From: an uncultured Clostridia bacterium
GTDB lineage: Bacteria > Bacillota > Clostridia > Peptostreptococcales > Anaerovoracaceae
DNA: 58,392 nt
Reading direction: 5' to 3'
NCBI GenBank assembly: GCA_934247125.1
Contig: CAKQIZ010000003.1
Span: 1-58,392 of the forward strand
Part shown: positions 42,731 through 51,107 of the stretch, piece by piece
How the letters are laid out: the number at the start of each line of letters is the position of its first letter
Position numbering within the stretch: the first letter of the stretch is position 1
The notes under the pieces: generated by a model
Told to the model about the DNA's origin: nothing
Databases searched by the model: none
The model's input: only the letters and a program-made list of their open reading frames with translations
Made by a program: the position numbers and the translations under genes

Positions 42731-43693
42731 ATGAAAGATACATACATTGCAGATTTGAAAACAGGTCAGGAATTCATGTCATACTTCATCGTGAAGACTG
42801 TGGCAGTGAAGGTCGGCTCGAACAAAAAGGCATACCTTGACCTGCTGCTGGCAGACAAGACAGGCGAGATCTCCGCGAAGAAGTGGGATATCGCAGATGA
42901 AGAGATGCCGGGACTGCAGAAAATCAAAGAGGGCAGCGTTATCAAAGTCAAAGCGCTGGTCACTGAATGGAACGGTATGAAGCAGCTGAGAGTCAGCCGC
43001 ATCAGACATACGTCGGCAGAAGACGGCATAGTGATGATGGACTACATAAAGGCGGCACCGGAAGATGCGGCGGAGATGTACGACTATATATACAGCAGAG
43101 CTGCGGCTTTTGAAGACAAAGATCTCAGGAACATATGCGTGAAGCAGCTTACTGACAATAAAGAAAAGCTCATGTACTATCCGGCAGCACAGAAAAACCA
43201 TCACGCGGAGATGGCGGGACTGCTCTACCACGTCAAGAGGATGCTGATGATGGCAGAGAGAGCGTGTGAGGTTTACACGAACCTGAATCGTGAACTCGTG
43301 ATGACGGGTGTGATCCTGCATGACATGGAGAAGATAAACGAGATCGATTCCAACGAACTCGGCATATCGACAGGCTATTCTTTTGAAGGAAAGATGCTGG
43401 GACATCTGGTGCAGGGCGTGAGGACCATCGACAGGCTGGCGGCAGAGCTCGATATCCCGAGGGAAAAGGCCGTGATGCTGGAGCACATGATACTGTCACA
43501 TCATTACGAGCCGGAATTCGGAAGCCCTAAGAAGCCGCTTTTCCCTGAAGCGGAAATGCTGCACTATCTCGACATGGTGGACGCCAAGATGTTCGACATG
43601 CAGGAAGCAGTTGAAAAGACTGAGCCGGGATGTTTCAGCGACAGAGTATGGACGCTGGACAACAGGAATGTGTACAGAGCGACAGAGTGGTAG
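42731..43693 (+). CDS. yhaM: YhaM-like 3'-5' exoribonuclease (OB fold plus HD domain)
   Basis: Cytosolic 3'-5' exoribonuclease acting in RNA turnover, as for B. subtilis YhaM. In 320 residues, an N-terminal OB-fold (AYLDLLLADKTGEISAKKWD, 20 residues, about 35-54) precedes an HD phosphohydrolase domain. The latter has NHHAEMAGLLYHVKRML near residue 157, the metal-binding ILHDMEKI near 196, MLEHMILSHHYEPEFGSPK near 250, and LHYLDMVDAKM. Length and motif order match the family. It is followed 15 bases later by recD2. The name rests on motif similarity. Confidence 0.88.
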   Translation: MKDTYIADLKTGQEFMSYFIVKTVAVKVGSNKKAYLDLLLADKTGEISAKKWDIADEEMPGLQKIKEGSVIKVKALVTEWNGMKQLRVSRIRHTSAEDGIVMMDYIKAAPEDAAEMYDYIYSRAAAFEDKDLRNICVKQLTDNKEKLMYYPAAQKNHHAEMAGLLYHVKRMLMMAERACEVYTNLNRELVMTGVILHDMEKINEIDSNELGISTGYSFEGKMLGHLVQGVRTIDRLAAELDIPREKAVMLEHMILSHHYEPEFGSPKKPLFPEAEMLHYLDMVDAKMFDMQEAVEKTEPGCFSDRVWTLDNRNVYRATEW

Positions 43694-43708
43694 GAACTGG
43701 TCGGACAT

Positions 43709-45925
43709 ATGTTGGAAGAAAAGCAGGGAACGATAGCTGAGATAATTTTTCATAACAGAGAGAACGGATATACGGTCGCGGTATTCGAAACCGAAACTGA
43801 TGCATTCACAGCGGTCGGGAACCTGCCTGCGGTAGCTGCGGGCAGAAGCTACATCCTGCAGGGAGAGTTCACTACACACCCTGTATACGGCGAGCAGTTC
43901 TCGATAAAAAGCTTTGAGGAAGTGATGCCCTCAACTGAAGACGGCATCAGAGAATTTCTGGCATCAGAAGCGATGAAAGGCATAGGACGCAAGACTGCGG
44001 CTGCGATAGTTTCGGTTTTCGGCACCGATACGCTCAGGGTGATCGAGGAAGAACCTCATCGCCTGACAGATGTCCCGGGGATAGGGAAAAAGACGGCTGA
44101 GCGCATTTCGCTGGCATTTGGAAAGCACAGGGAATTCGCAGGCATAGTGCTGTATCTGCAGCAGTTCGGCATAAATGCCGAGTATGCGATGAAGCTGTAC
44201 CGTGTCTACGGGTCAGGGACTGTCGAAGCGGTCGAAGAAAATCCATACAGGCTGGTCGAGGATATTTTCGGCGTCGGGTTCAAAAAAGCGGATAAGATAG
44301 CAGACCGCATGGGCGTGGCGAAAGACGATGAATTCAGGATAAAGAGCGGCGTCAAATTCACGCTCTCATATTTTGCGGGCGAGGGCAACACGTTCCTGCC
44401 GCAGGGCATGCTGTGCGAAAAGGCAGGGCAGCTTCTGGAACTGCCTATCGAAATGATCGAGGAACAGCTTATAGATATGGCCTTCGAGGGCGACATATAT
44501 ATCGAGAAACTTGACGGGCGCAATGCGGTCTTTCTGGCGGCGTATTATATGGCTGAGCAGAATGTGTGCAAATGCCTTTCGGCAATAAACGATGCACCGC
44601 TCAAACCGGTCGCAGGCGCCATAGACAGCCTGATAAGCAGGACAGAGAACGCGACCGGGATATATCTTTCGGAAAATCAGAAGCATGCGGTGAAGACGTC
44701 GCTGCAGATGGGAGTTTCGATCATCACAGGCGGACCGGGAACGGGAAAGACGACGATAATAAACACGATAATCAACATACTCGAGGAAAGCGGTCTGAAG
44801 ACTGCGATCGCGGCGCCTACGGGCAGAGCGGCAAAGCGTATAACCGAGACATCGGGACATTACGCGTCGACTATACATCGTTTGCTGGAATACTATTTTT
44901 CAGAAAGCGAAAACATGATGCGCTTCGGAAAGACGAAAGAGGATCCGCTGGATTACGATGCTGTGATAGTCGATGAAGCGTCGATGATAGATCTGATACT
45001 GATGAACGGTCTGGTCAGTGCGATAAGACCGGGGACGAGACTCGTGATAGTCGGCGATGCGGATCAGCTGCCGTCGGTCGGAGCAGGCAATGTGCTGCGC
45101 GACATGATCAGCAGCGAATACATATACAGCACTAAGCTTACGGAGATATTCAGGCAGGCGAAGGAAAGCATGATCGTCGTCAATGCGCACAGGATAAACC
45201 ACGGTGAGTATCCGGACTGCAATGCAAAAGGCAAGGACTTTTTTCTGCTGAGGCGTTCGGCGGAAAAGGAGATGCTGGAGACGATAAAAACTCTATGCCT
45301 GAAGCGGCTGCCTAAATATTACAGTGATATATCGCCTACTGCCGATATACAGGTGCTGACACCGGTAAGGAAAGGGCTGCTGGGAAGCATCAATCTGAAC
45401 AGAGAACTGCAGGAAGTATTGAATCCGCCAGGCGCAGAGCTTGAAGAAAAGCAGTTCGGAGACCGCATTTTCCGTGAAGGCGACAAGGTAATGCAGATAA
45501 AGAATAATTACCAGATGACGTGGAAGAACCTTGAGGACTTTGCAGAAGGAGAAGGCGTATTCAACGGAGACGTCGGCGTGATCCATCGCGTGGACAGGGA
45601 ATTCAACGAGGTCACAGTCGTGTACGGCGATGTCAGATATGTGACATATAATTTCAATCAGCTCGATGAGCTCGAACTTGCATATGCTATCACGGTGCAC
45701 AAGAGCCAGGGCAGCGAATTCCCGATCGTGATAATGCCGGTGAGCTGGTTCCCGCCGGTGCTTGCGACGAGGAATCTGCTGTATACCGGCGTGACGAGGG
45801 GAAAACGCGCGGTGGTGCTCGTAGGTTCAGAGAATAAACTCGATGCGATGGTCGACAATGACAGGATAAATGAGCGGTTTTCAGGACTGGGGGTACGCCT
45901 GAAACGCATCATGGAAATGGAGTAG
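43709..45925 (+). CDS. recD2: RecD2 family ATP-dependent DNA helicase
   Basis: Superfamily 1B 5'-3' helicase that works without RecB and RecC in Firmicutes and is linked to replication-fork maintenance. The 738 residues show an N-terminal OB-like domain, helix-hairpin-helix units (GIGRKTAAAIV near 90, GIGKKTAERI near 125), Walker A GGPGTGKTT near residue 340, APTGRAAKR, VDEASMID (Walker B), GDADQLPSVGAGNVL, and a C-terminal AYAITVHKSQGSEF and YTGVTRGKR. Three bases separate its stop from the next gene. Complete. Confidence 0.95.
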   Translation: MLEEKQGTIAEIIFHNRENGYTVAVFETETDAFTAVGNLPAVAAGRSYILQGEFTTHPVYGEQFSIKSFEEVMPSTEDGIREFLASEAMKGIGRKTAAAIVSVFGTDTLRVIEEEPHRLTDVPGIGKKTAERISLAFGKHREFAGIVLYLQQFGINAEYAMKLYRVYGSGTVEAVEENPYRLVEDIFGVGFKKADKIADRMGVAKDDEFRIKSGVKFTLSYFAGEGNTFLPQGMLCEKAGQLLELPIEMIEEQLIDMAFEGDIYIEKLDGRNAVFLAAYYMAEQNVCKCLSAINDAPLKPVAGAIDSLISRTENATGIYLSENQKHAVKTSLQMGVSIITGGPGTGKTTIINTIINILEESGLKTAIAAPTGRAAKRITETSGHYASTIHRLLEYYFSESENMMRFGKTKEDPLDYDAVIVDEASMIDLILMNGLVSAIRPGTRLVIVGDADQLPSVGAGNVLRDMISSEYIYSTKLTEIFRQAKESMIVVNAHRINHGEYPDCNAKGKDFFLLRRSAEKEMLETIKTLCLKRLPKYYSDISPTADIQVLTPVRKGLLGSINLNRELQEVLNPPGAELEEKQFGDRIFREGDKVMQIKNNYQMTWKNLEDFAEGEGVFNGDVGVIHRVDREFNEVTVVYGDVRYVTYNFNQLDELELAYAITVHKSQGSEFPIVIMPVSWFPPVLATRNLLYTGVTRGKRAVVLVGSENKLDAMVDNDRINERFSGLGVRLKRIMEME

Positions 45926-45928
45926 AGA

Positions 45929-46699
45929 TTGAAAACAGGGTTAAAAACGGGATTGGAGAAAATAAAAAATGAAGTGATGGAAGCGGTGTTTCCGTCGAAC
46001 ATATACTGCATATGCTGCGGAAGTCTGATAGACAGTACGAGGCCGTATTCGCTGTGCGATAAATGTATCCGGGAGATACACTGGATCGGCAGCCGCACAT
46101 GCGAAAAGTGCGGCAAGGCCCTGCCTGAAACGTACAGAGGCAGCCTGTGTTATGACTGCATGACGTATGCGCATGATTTTCATAAAGGGTACAGCTGCTT
46201 TACATACGGTATGCATGAACGCGAACTGCTGTTTGATTTCAAGTACAACAACAGACGATACCTTGCAGGGAAATTAGGCGACATACTTTATGACAGAATT
46301 TCTTGTGAAGATATACGACCTGATGTTATAATACCTGTACCGGTAAGCCGCAGTCGTATGAAAACGCGCGGATACAATCAGTCGGCACTGCTTGCGAAGC
46401 GTCTTTCTGAGCGCTGGGGCGTACCTGCCGATGACAGAGTCCTGATAAGAAAGAAGGATACACCTCCGCTGAGGGGGCTTGCGCCGGCAGAACGCGAGGC
46501 GAAGCTTGCGGATGCATTTGCTGTGGCTGACGGAAAAAGAGCGGAGATGGCAGGGAAAAGAGTATTGCTGATAGACGATATATATACGACAGGCATCACG
46601 GCAGACTCCTGCAGCAGGGCGCTTGCAGCAGCGGGCGTTTCGGAAGTATCGCTTCTGACTCTGGCCTCGGGCGGCAACAGGAAGCCTTCGATGTCCTGA
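45929..46699 (+). CDS. comFC: ComF-family phosphoribosyltransferase-like protein
   Basis: Double zinc-ribbon plus PRTase protein related to ComFC, needed for DNA uptake in competent bacteria, but widespread in non-competent species too. The 256 residues carry four CxxC-type pairs near the N-terminus (CICCG, CDKC, CEKCGK, CYDC) and the PRPP-binding motif VLLIDDIYTTGITADS near residue 217, with GYNQSALLAK before it. A TTG start is assumed directly after recD2; an internal ATG at 45977 is a possible alternative. The raiA-like RNA and HPF gene follow. Confidence 0.88.
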   Translation: MKTGLKTGLEKIKNEVMEAVFPSNIYCICCGSLIDSTRPYSLCDKCIREIHWIGSRTCEKCGKALPETYRGSLCYDCMTYAHDFHKGYSCFTYGMHERELLFDFKYNNRRYLAGKLGDILYDRISCEDIRPDVIIPVPVSRSRMKTRGYNQSALLAKRLSERWGVPADDRVLIRKKDTPPLRGLAPAEREAKLADAFAVADGKRAEMAGKRVLLIDDIYTTGITADSCSRALAAAGVSEVSLLTLASGGNRKPSMS

Positions 46700-46810
46700 C
46701 ATGTGCGGCTTTGCATATCGAGTATACGGCTTCAGTATATGGCGTATAGTTGTGAAGCTGTCAGGCATCATACAGGAGGCAAGTGTGTAAACAACCTGAT
46801 AAAATCGATA

Positions 46811-47008
46811 ATGACAGTGCATATATATGGCTCAGGTCTGTGGTTGAAAGGCCAGGCCAGCTACGGGCGAAAGGTCCCACGTAAGCTGATCCGCAAGGCG
46901 GCAGTGATCATGGCGTAGTTTAGAAGTAAGTCCTCTGAGAAACTCAGGTAAAGGCAGGTGTGGGGGCAAAGACCAGGTCAGCTGAGCCATATATGTGCAC
47001 TGTTTTTT
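46811..47008 (+). ncRNA. raiA-type structured noncoding RNA
   Basis: Between comFC and the HPF (raiA) gene lies a roughly 200-nt region closed by a 22-bp stem: ACAGTGCATATATATGGCTC beginning at 46814 pairs with the segment 46982-47003 with a single G-U, followed by six T. Inside are ordered GC-rich elements, for example GGGCGAAAGGTCCCACG and GATCCGCAAGGCGGC. A -10-like TAAAAT at 46800-46805 would start transcription right at the stem. Position directly upstream of raiA, size and multi-stem layout match the raiA RNA motif of Firmicutes and Actinobacteria; assignment is by memory of that class, without covariance search. Confidence 0.75.
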
Positions 47009-47097
47009 GTATGCGTTTTATATGACTGCGCGAATATAAAGAGTTTCAGATTTTTCTGTGAACGATGCAAAAAAACTGTTCCACTCATCGGCAGATG

Positions 47098-47106
47098 TGC
47101 TATAAT
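47098..47106 (+). promoter_or_regulatory. Extended -10 promoter of the HPF gene
   Basis: TGCTATAAT with TATAAT at 47101-47106, about 45 bases before the HPF start. The -35 is weak (TTCCAC, 47079-47084). Confidence 0.65.
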
Positions 47107-47151
47107 CAAGAAAAGCATCAAAGTGACAGCTGAAAAAAGGAGGTTGCTATT

Positions 47152-47676
47152 ATGAAGACAGTTATAAACGGTAAAAATTACACACCAAGTGACAAACTCA
47201 AGGAAACTGTGGAGAAGAAATTTGAGAAACTCAACAAGTATTTTTCAAATGAAATCACCGGCAATATAATGGTTATAAAAGAAAAGGGCAATTATAAAGT
47301 TGAAGCTACCATAAATGCAAAGGGGACTATTTTCAGGGCTGAAGTAAAAGCTAATGACCCTTATGATGCTGTGGATCGTGTGATCGACAAGCTTTCAAGC
47401 CAGATGTCGAGATTCAAGGGCAAACTGCAGAAGAAGTACAAGGGTCATAAGGAGTTCACTTTTGCAGAGCTTCCGGATGTCGAAGAACCTGAAGAATTCC
47501 ATGTTGTGAAGAAAAAGAAGTTCGAGCTGACGCCGATGACAGTCGATGAGGCTGTTGTGCAGATGGAGCTGCTGGCTCATAATTTCTTCGTGTTCGTCAA
47601 CATCGAGACTGATACTGTGAACGTCGTATACAGAAGAAATGACAATGATTACGGAGTTCTGGAGACTGTATACTGA
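47152..47676 (+). CDS. hpf: Long-form ribosome hibernation promoting factor
   Basis: Binds the 30S decoding region and pairs ribosomes into inactive 100S dimers during slow growth. The 174 residues are the long form: an N-terminal S30AE/RaiA domain (about 1-100, with KNYTPSDKLKETVEKKFEKL and DPYDAVDRVIDKLSSQM) and the C-terminal dimerisation domain (about 118-174, VVKKKKFELTPMTVDEAVVQ, LLAHNFFVFVNIET, VVYRRNDNDYGVLE). GGAGG precedes the ATG. Own promoter, following the raiA-type RNA. Confidence 0.96.
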   Translation: MKTVINGKNYTPSDKLKETVEKKFEKLNKYFSNEITGNIMVIKEKGNYKVEATINAKGTIFRAEVKANDPYDAVDRVIDKLSSQMSRFKGKLQKKYKGHKEFTFAELPDVEEPEEFHVVKKKKFELTPMTVDEAVVQMELLAHNFFVFVNIETDTVNVVYRRNDNDYGVLETVY

Positions 47677-47731
47677 TCTTAAAGGATCCAAAGAGGCAGA
47701 TAAACACTGTCTTTGATATATAAAGATCGCA

Positions 47732-47796
47732 GGAGCTGTCGCTCCGCCTGTATGCCGGGAAAGGCTTCACAGAGCGGGGCGGCAGCTCCGTTTTTT
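47732..47796 (+). terminator. Terminator of hpf
   Basis: GGAGCTG and further GC-rich pairs (47732-47747) match a complementary arm ending CAGCTCC at 47789, then TTTTTT at 47791-47796. Confidence 0.85.
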
Positions 47797-47866
47797 GTGC
47801 AAAGATACAGAGCACGCAATGTATGTGAGATATATGTGAAGTCTTAGTGTTTTATGGGCATTTCTA

Positions 47867-47895
47867 TTGAAAAGTTCTACTATATTTTGTAAAAT
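47867..47895 (+). promoter_or_regulatory. Promoter of cdaA-cdaR-glmM-glmS
   Basis: TTGAAA (47867-47872), a 17-base spacer and TAAAAT (47890-47895), 32 bases before the cdaA start. Confidence 0.7.
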
Positions 47896-47926
47896 AGAGG
47901 TGGTTATTTAGACGGGAAAAGGGAGC

Positions 47927-48784
47927 ATGATAATGCAGAAATTTTTTGAGAATGTTTTTTACGGGGTCGGAATAAACGATGTCATAGATATCCTTATAGT
48001 GGCCTTCGTTATATATAAATTACTTGGTCTGATAAAGCAGACCAGAGCGGAGCAGCTCATGAAGGGTGTAGTTTTGCTGGTTATAGCGACATTCCTTTCG
48101 GGACTGCTGAATTTGCATACGATAAACTGGCTCCTCAAGGGAACTGTGGCGCTGGGTGCGGTTGCGATACTTGTAGTGTTTCAGCCTGAGCTCAGACGCG
48201 CGCTGGAGTATATGGGAAGGAGCAAGATAGTTAAAGCACCTCTTCGTGAAATGGATAAGGAACGAGGCAAGCAGATAACTTCACATATCGTGAAGGCTGT
48301 TGAGACCTTCTCCAGGGACAGAGTAGGTGCACTTATTGTTTTTGAAAAGGAAACGTCTCTTTCGGACATAATGGAGAGCGGGACTATAGTTGATGCGGAG
48401 ATATCGGAGCAGCTTCTTGGCAATATATTTTACGAGGGAGCGCCTATGCATGACGGAGCGGTGATAATACGTGACGGTCGTGTGTATGCAGCCGGCTGTG
48501 TTCTGCCTCTGACCAGAAACAATACGATAAGCAAGGAACTGGGTACAAGACACCGAGCAGGTATCGGGATCACGGAAAACTCCGATGCGCTGACGATCAT
48601 AGTGTCTGAGGAGACCGGGATCATTTCGATGGCAAGCGAAGGGCAGCTTTCGAGATTTCTCGATATCAAAACTGTTGAGAAAACACTGCTCAACATGTAT
48701 CTCAATACAGGAGAGATAACTGGCACGATGGCTGTGATACCTAGGTTTTTCAACAAGATCAGGGGGAAGAACAATGCTAAATAA
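47927..48784 (+). CDS. cdaA: Diadenylate cyclase CdaA
   Basis: Membrane-anchored enzyme that makes the second messenger c-di-AMP from two ATP, controlling potassium uptake and osmotic and cell-wall balance. The 285 residues have three N-terminal membrane helices (about 15-90) and a DAC catalytic domain with MHDGAVIIRDGR (DGA near 175) and GTRHRAGIG (RHR near 207). An alternative ATG lies two codons downstream. Its 3' end overlaps cdaR by 11 bases. The order cdaA-cdaR-glmM-glmS is the conserved Firmicute arrangement. Confidence 0.97.
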   Translation: MIMQKFFENVFYGVGINDVIDILIVAFVIYKLLGLIKQTRAEQLMKGVVLLVIATFLSGLLNLHTINWLLKGTVALGAVAILVVFQPELRRALEYMGRSKIVKAPLREMDKERGKQITSHIVKAVETFSRDRVGALIVFEKETSLSDIMESGTIVDAEISEQLLGNIFYEGAPMHDGAVIIRDGRVYAAGCVLPLTRNNTISKELGTRHRAGIGITENSDALTIIVSEETGIISMASEGQLSRFLDIKTVEKTLLNMYLNTGEITGTMAVIPRFFNKIRGKNNAK

Positions 48785-49709
48785 CAAAACCTTTTTAAGG
48801 ATATTTTCCCTTGTGGTCGCAGTTCTGCTGTGGATGTATGTTATGGGAGAAGTGGATCCGGCTAAAACATCTGTTGTAAGCGACATCACTGTCAGCTTTA
48901 CGAATTCCGATGTGCTGGCGGAGGAGGGTCTTGCACCGATAGAAAATGAAAATATGCAGATCTCTGCCAAGATAAAGGGAAAGCGTTCACTTGTAAATGA
49001 TGTCAAGAAAAACGGTTTGTCAGCATACGTGGACGTATCGTCATGCAAGGAAGGCAAGAATACCGTGGAAGTGGAGATAAATACTCCGGACGGGATAAGC
49101 ATAGAAAACGTGTCAGATGAATATCTGACGTTTGAAGTAGAGGCGATAGAGGAGGCAGAGAAGCCGGTTTCCATAAGCTTTGAAGGCAGGACCGGCAGCA
49201 AGTCGAAAGTACCATGGGTGATTTCGTTCATGCCGGAAACAGTGACCGTATCAGGTGCATCGAGCCTCATAGACAAGGTCTCGGAGGTCAGGGGAACAGT
49301 TTCTGTGGCAGATATGTCAGAAGAACACCGCAGCTGGGAATATGCGTCATTAACAGCTGTAGACGAGAAGGGAAATGCTGTTGCGGGAGTATCGGTCCAG
49401 GACAACAGTGTGACAGCGGAAGTAAGTATCCTTACGGTAAAGACAGTTGCACTTGAGGTTTCTGCGGAAAATATTGAAGATGGATATGAAGCGGACAGCA
49501 TCAGTGCTGACAGCCAGATAAAGATAGCTGCACCTGCAGAGGTGCTGGATTATGTAGACAGCATAAAAGCCACAGCTGACATGACAGGAATAAGTGATAC
49601 TGAGACTCATAAGATCAAGCTGAATTTTGACTTGCCGGAAGGCGTATATCTATATAACAGTGAGGAACCTGCGACAGCGAAGATCAAGCTTAAAACGAGC
49701 TCGGACTGA
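48774..49709 (+). CDS. cdaR: CdaA regulator CdaR (YbbR domains)
   Basis: Membrane-attached extracytoplasmic protein that binds and modulates CdaA. The 311 residues start with a single membrane helix (TFLRIFSLVVAVLLWMYVMG, about residues 5-24) followed by several YbbR repeats on the outside of the cell (beta-rich segments ending near residues 125, 210 and 300). YbbR proteins in other species have up to four repeats; three are visible here. Overlap with cdaA indicates coupled translation, and glmM follows after 33 bases. Confidence 0.92.
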   Translation: MLNNKTFLRIFSLVVAVLLWMYVMGEVDPAKTSVVSDITVSFTNSDVLAEEGLAPIENENMQISAKIKGKRSLVNDVKKNGLSAYVDVSSCKEGKNTVEVEINTPDGISIENVSDEYLTFEVEAIEEAEKPVSISFEGRTGSKSKVPWVISFMPETVTVSGASSLIDKVSEVRGTVSVADMSEEHRSWEYASLTAVDEKGNAVAGVSVQDNSVTAEVSILTVKTVALEVSAENIEDGYEADSISADSQIKIAAPAEVLDYVDSIKATADMTGISDTETHKIKLNFDLPEGVYLYNSEEPATAKIKLKTSSD

Positions 49710-49742
49710 GCAGGAAAACTGAAGTGAAATGAGGAGAAGAAC

Positions 49743-51092
49743 ATGGGAAGATTGTTTGGAACGGATGGAGTCAGAGGAGTTGCCAACTCAGAACTTACTC
49801 CTGAGCTGGCGTTTAAACTCGGTAAAGCAGGGGCATATGTGCTCAGCAGGGAGAAGGAACGCCCGGTAGTTATAATAGGCAAGGATACGAGACTTTCAGG
49901 TGATATGCTTGAGGATGCACTCAGTGCGGGTATCCTGGCAGTAGGCGGCAATGTTATAAAGGTCGGAGTCCTTCCGACGCCGGCGATCGCACATCTGGTA
50001 AAAATCTATCAGGCTGATGCAGGCGTCGTGATCTCGGCTTCGCACAATCCTTTTGAATACAACGGGATCAAATTTTTCAACGGAGAAGGATTCAAGCTTG
50101 ATGACAGCATAGAAAACGAGATCGAGGATATAATCCTGCGCGATATCGATGTGAACAGTCATATCACAGGTGATATGCTGGGAAGATGTCTCGAAGCTGA
50201 CGATGATGCTGAAGAAAAATATGCGAAATTCCTGAAATCCACGATAGATACAGATATAAAGGGGATAAAGCTCGTGCTGGACTGTGCAAACGGTGCGGCA
50301 TACAGTGTTGCAGAGAAGGTATATTCAGATCTGGGTGCTGATATAACGGTTATAGGAAATGAGCCGAATGGCGTCAATATCAATGACGGCTGCGGATCGA
50401 CACATCCTGAAAAGCTTCAGGAGGAAGTGGTAAAGCAGGGAGCGTTTATGGGGCTTGCATATGACGGAGACGCAGACAGACTGATCGCTGTCGATGAAAA
50501 GGGCAGGATCATAGACGGCGACAAGCTCATATGCATATGTGCAAAGATGATGAAGGAAAGAAAACAGCTGGCGGGCGATATCGTGACGGCAACTGTTATG
50601 AGCAATATAGGATTCCATAAATACATAAACAGCATGGGATGCAGCGTGGAAGTCACTGGAGTAGGCGACCGCTATGTGCTGGAGAGCATGCTTAAGACAG
50701 GCAGCAGGATCGGCGGAGAACAGTCGGGACATATAATTTTCCTGAACCATACGACGACGGGAGACGGAATACTTTCATCACTGCAGCTGCTGCAGGCTGT
50801 ACTGCTGTCAGGTAAAAAGGCTTCTGAGCTTTCAGATGAGATAGAGATATTCCCTCAGGTGCTCAGGAATGCAAGAGTTAAAAACGAAAACAAATCGATA
50901 TTCATGGATGACAGCGAGGTAAAAGAAGCTGTAGCAAAAGTCGAAAAAGAAATAGAAGGATCCGGGAGACTGCTGATAAGACCTTCCGGAACAGAACCGC
51001 TCGTAAGAGTCATGCTTGAAGGGCAGGACGTAGAGCATATCACGCAGCTGGCTGAGAGTCTGGCTGATATACTTACCAAGAGGTTCGGATAG
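49743..51092 (+). CDS. glmM: Phosphoglucosamine mutase
   Basis: Interconverts glucosamine-6-phosphate and glucosamine-1-phosphate on the way to UDP-GlcNAc for peptidoglycan. The 449 residues contain the N-terminal LFGTDGVRGVANSELTPELA, the phosphoserine loop VVISASHNPFEYNGIKFF near residue 99, the Mg2+ loop AYDGDADRLIAVDE near 240, sugar-binding GGEQSGHIIFL near 320, and the phosphate-binding RPSGTEPLVRVM near the C-terminus. GlmM physically interacts with CdaA in other Firmicutes, which fits this operon. Confidence 0.97.
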   Translation: MGRLFGTDGVRGVANSELTPELAFKLGKAGAYVLSREKERPVVIIGKDTRLSGDMLEDALSAGILAVGGNVIKVGVLPTPAIAHLVKIYQADAGVVISASHNPFEYNGIKFFNGEGFKLDDSIENEIEDIILRDIDVNSHITGDMLGRCLEADDDAEEKYAKFLKSTIDTDIKGIKLVLDCANGAAYSVAEKVYSDLGADITVIGNEPNGVNINDGCGSTHPEKLQEEVVKQGAFMGLAYDGDADRLIAVDEKGRIIDGDKLICICAKMMKERKQLAGDIVTATVMSNIGFHKYINSMGCSVEVTGVGDRYVLESMLKTGSRIGGEQSGHIIFLNHTTTGDGILSSLQLLQAVLLSGKKASELSDEIEIFPQVLRNARVKNENKSIFMDDSEVKEAVAKVEKEIEGSGRLLIRPSGTEPLVRVMLEGQDVEHITQLAESLADILTKRFG

Positions 51093-51107
51093 GAGGAGAA
51101 GGAATAA

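Noticed and set aside
48281..49501. 406-codon antisense frame over cdaA/cdaR
   Set aside because: It lies opposite well-supported cdaA and cdaR, lacks a ribosome site and has a low-complexity Ser/Thr-rich product typical of a shadow frame.
51093..51107. glmS ribozyme upstream of glmS
   Set aside because: Only 15 bases separate glmM and glmS, far too short for the ribozyme.
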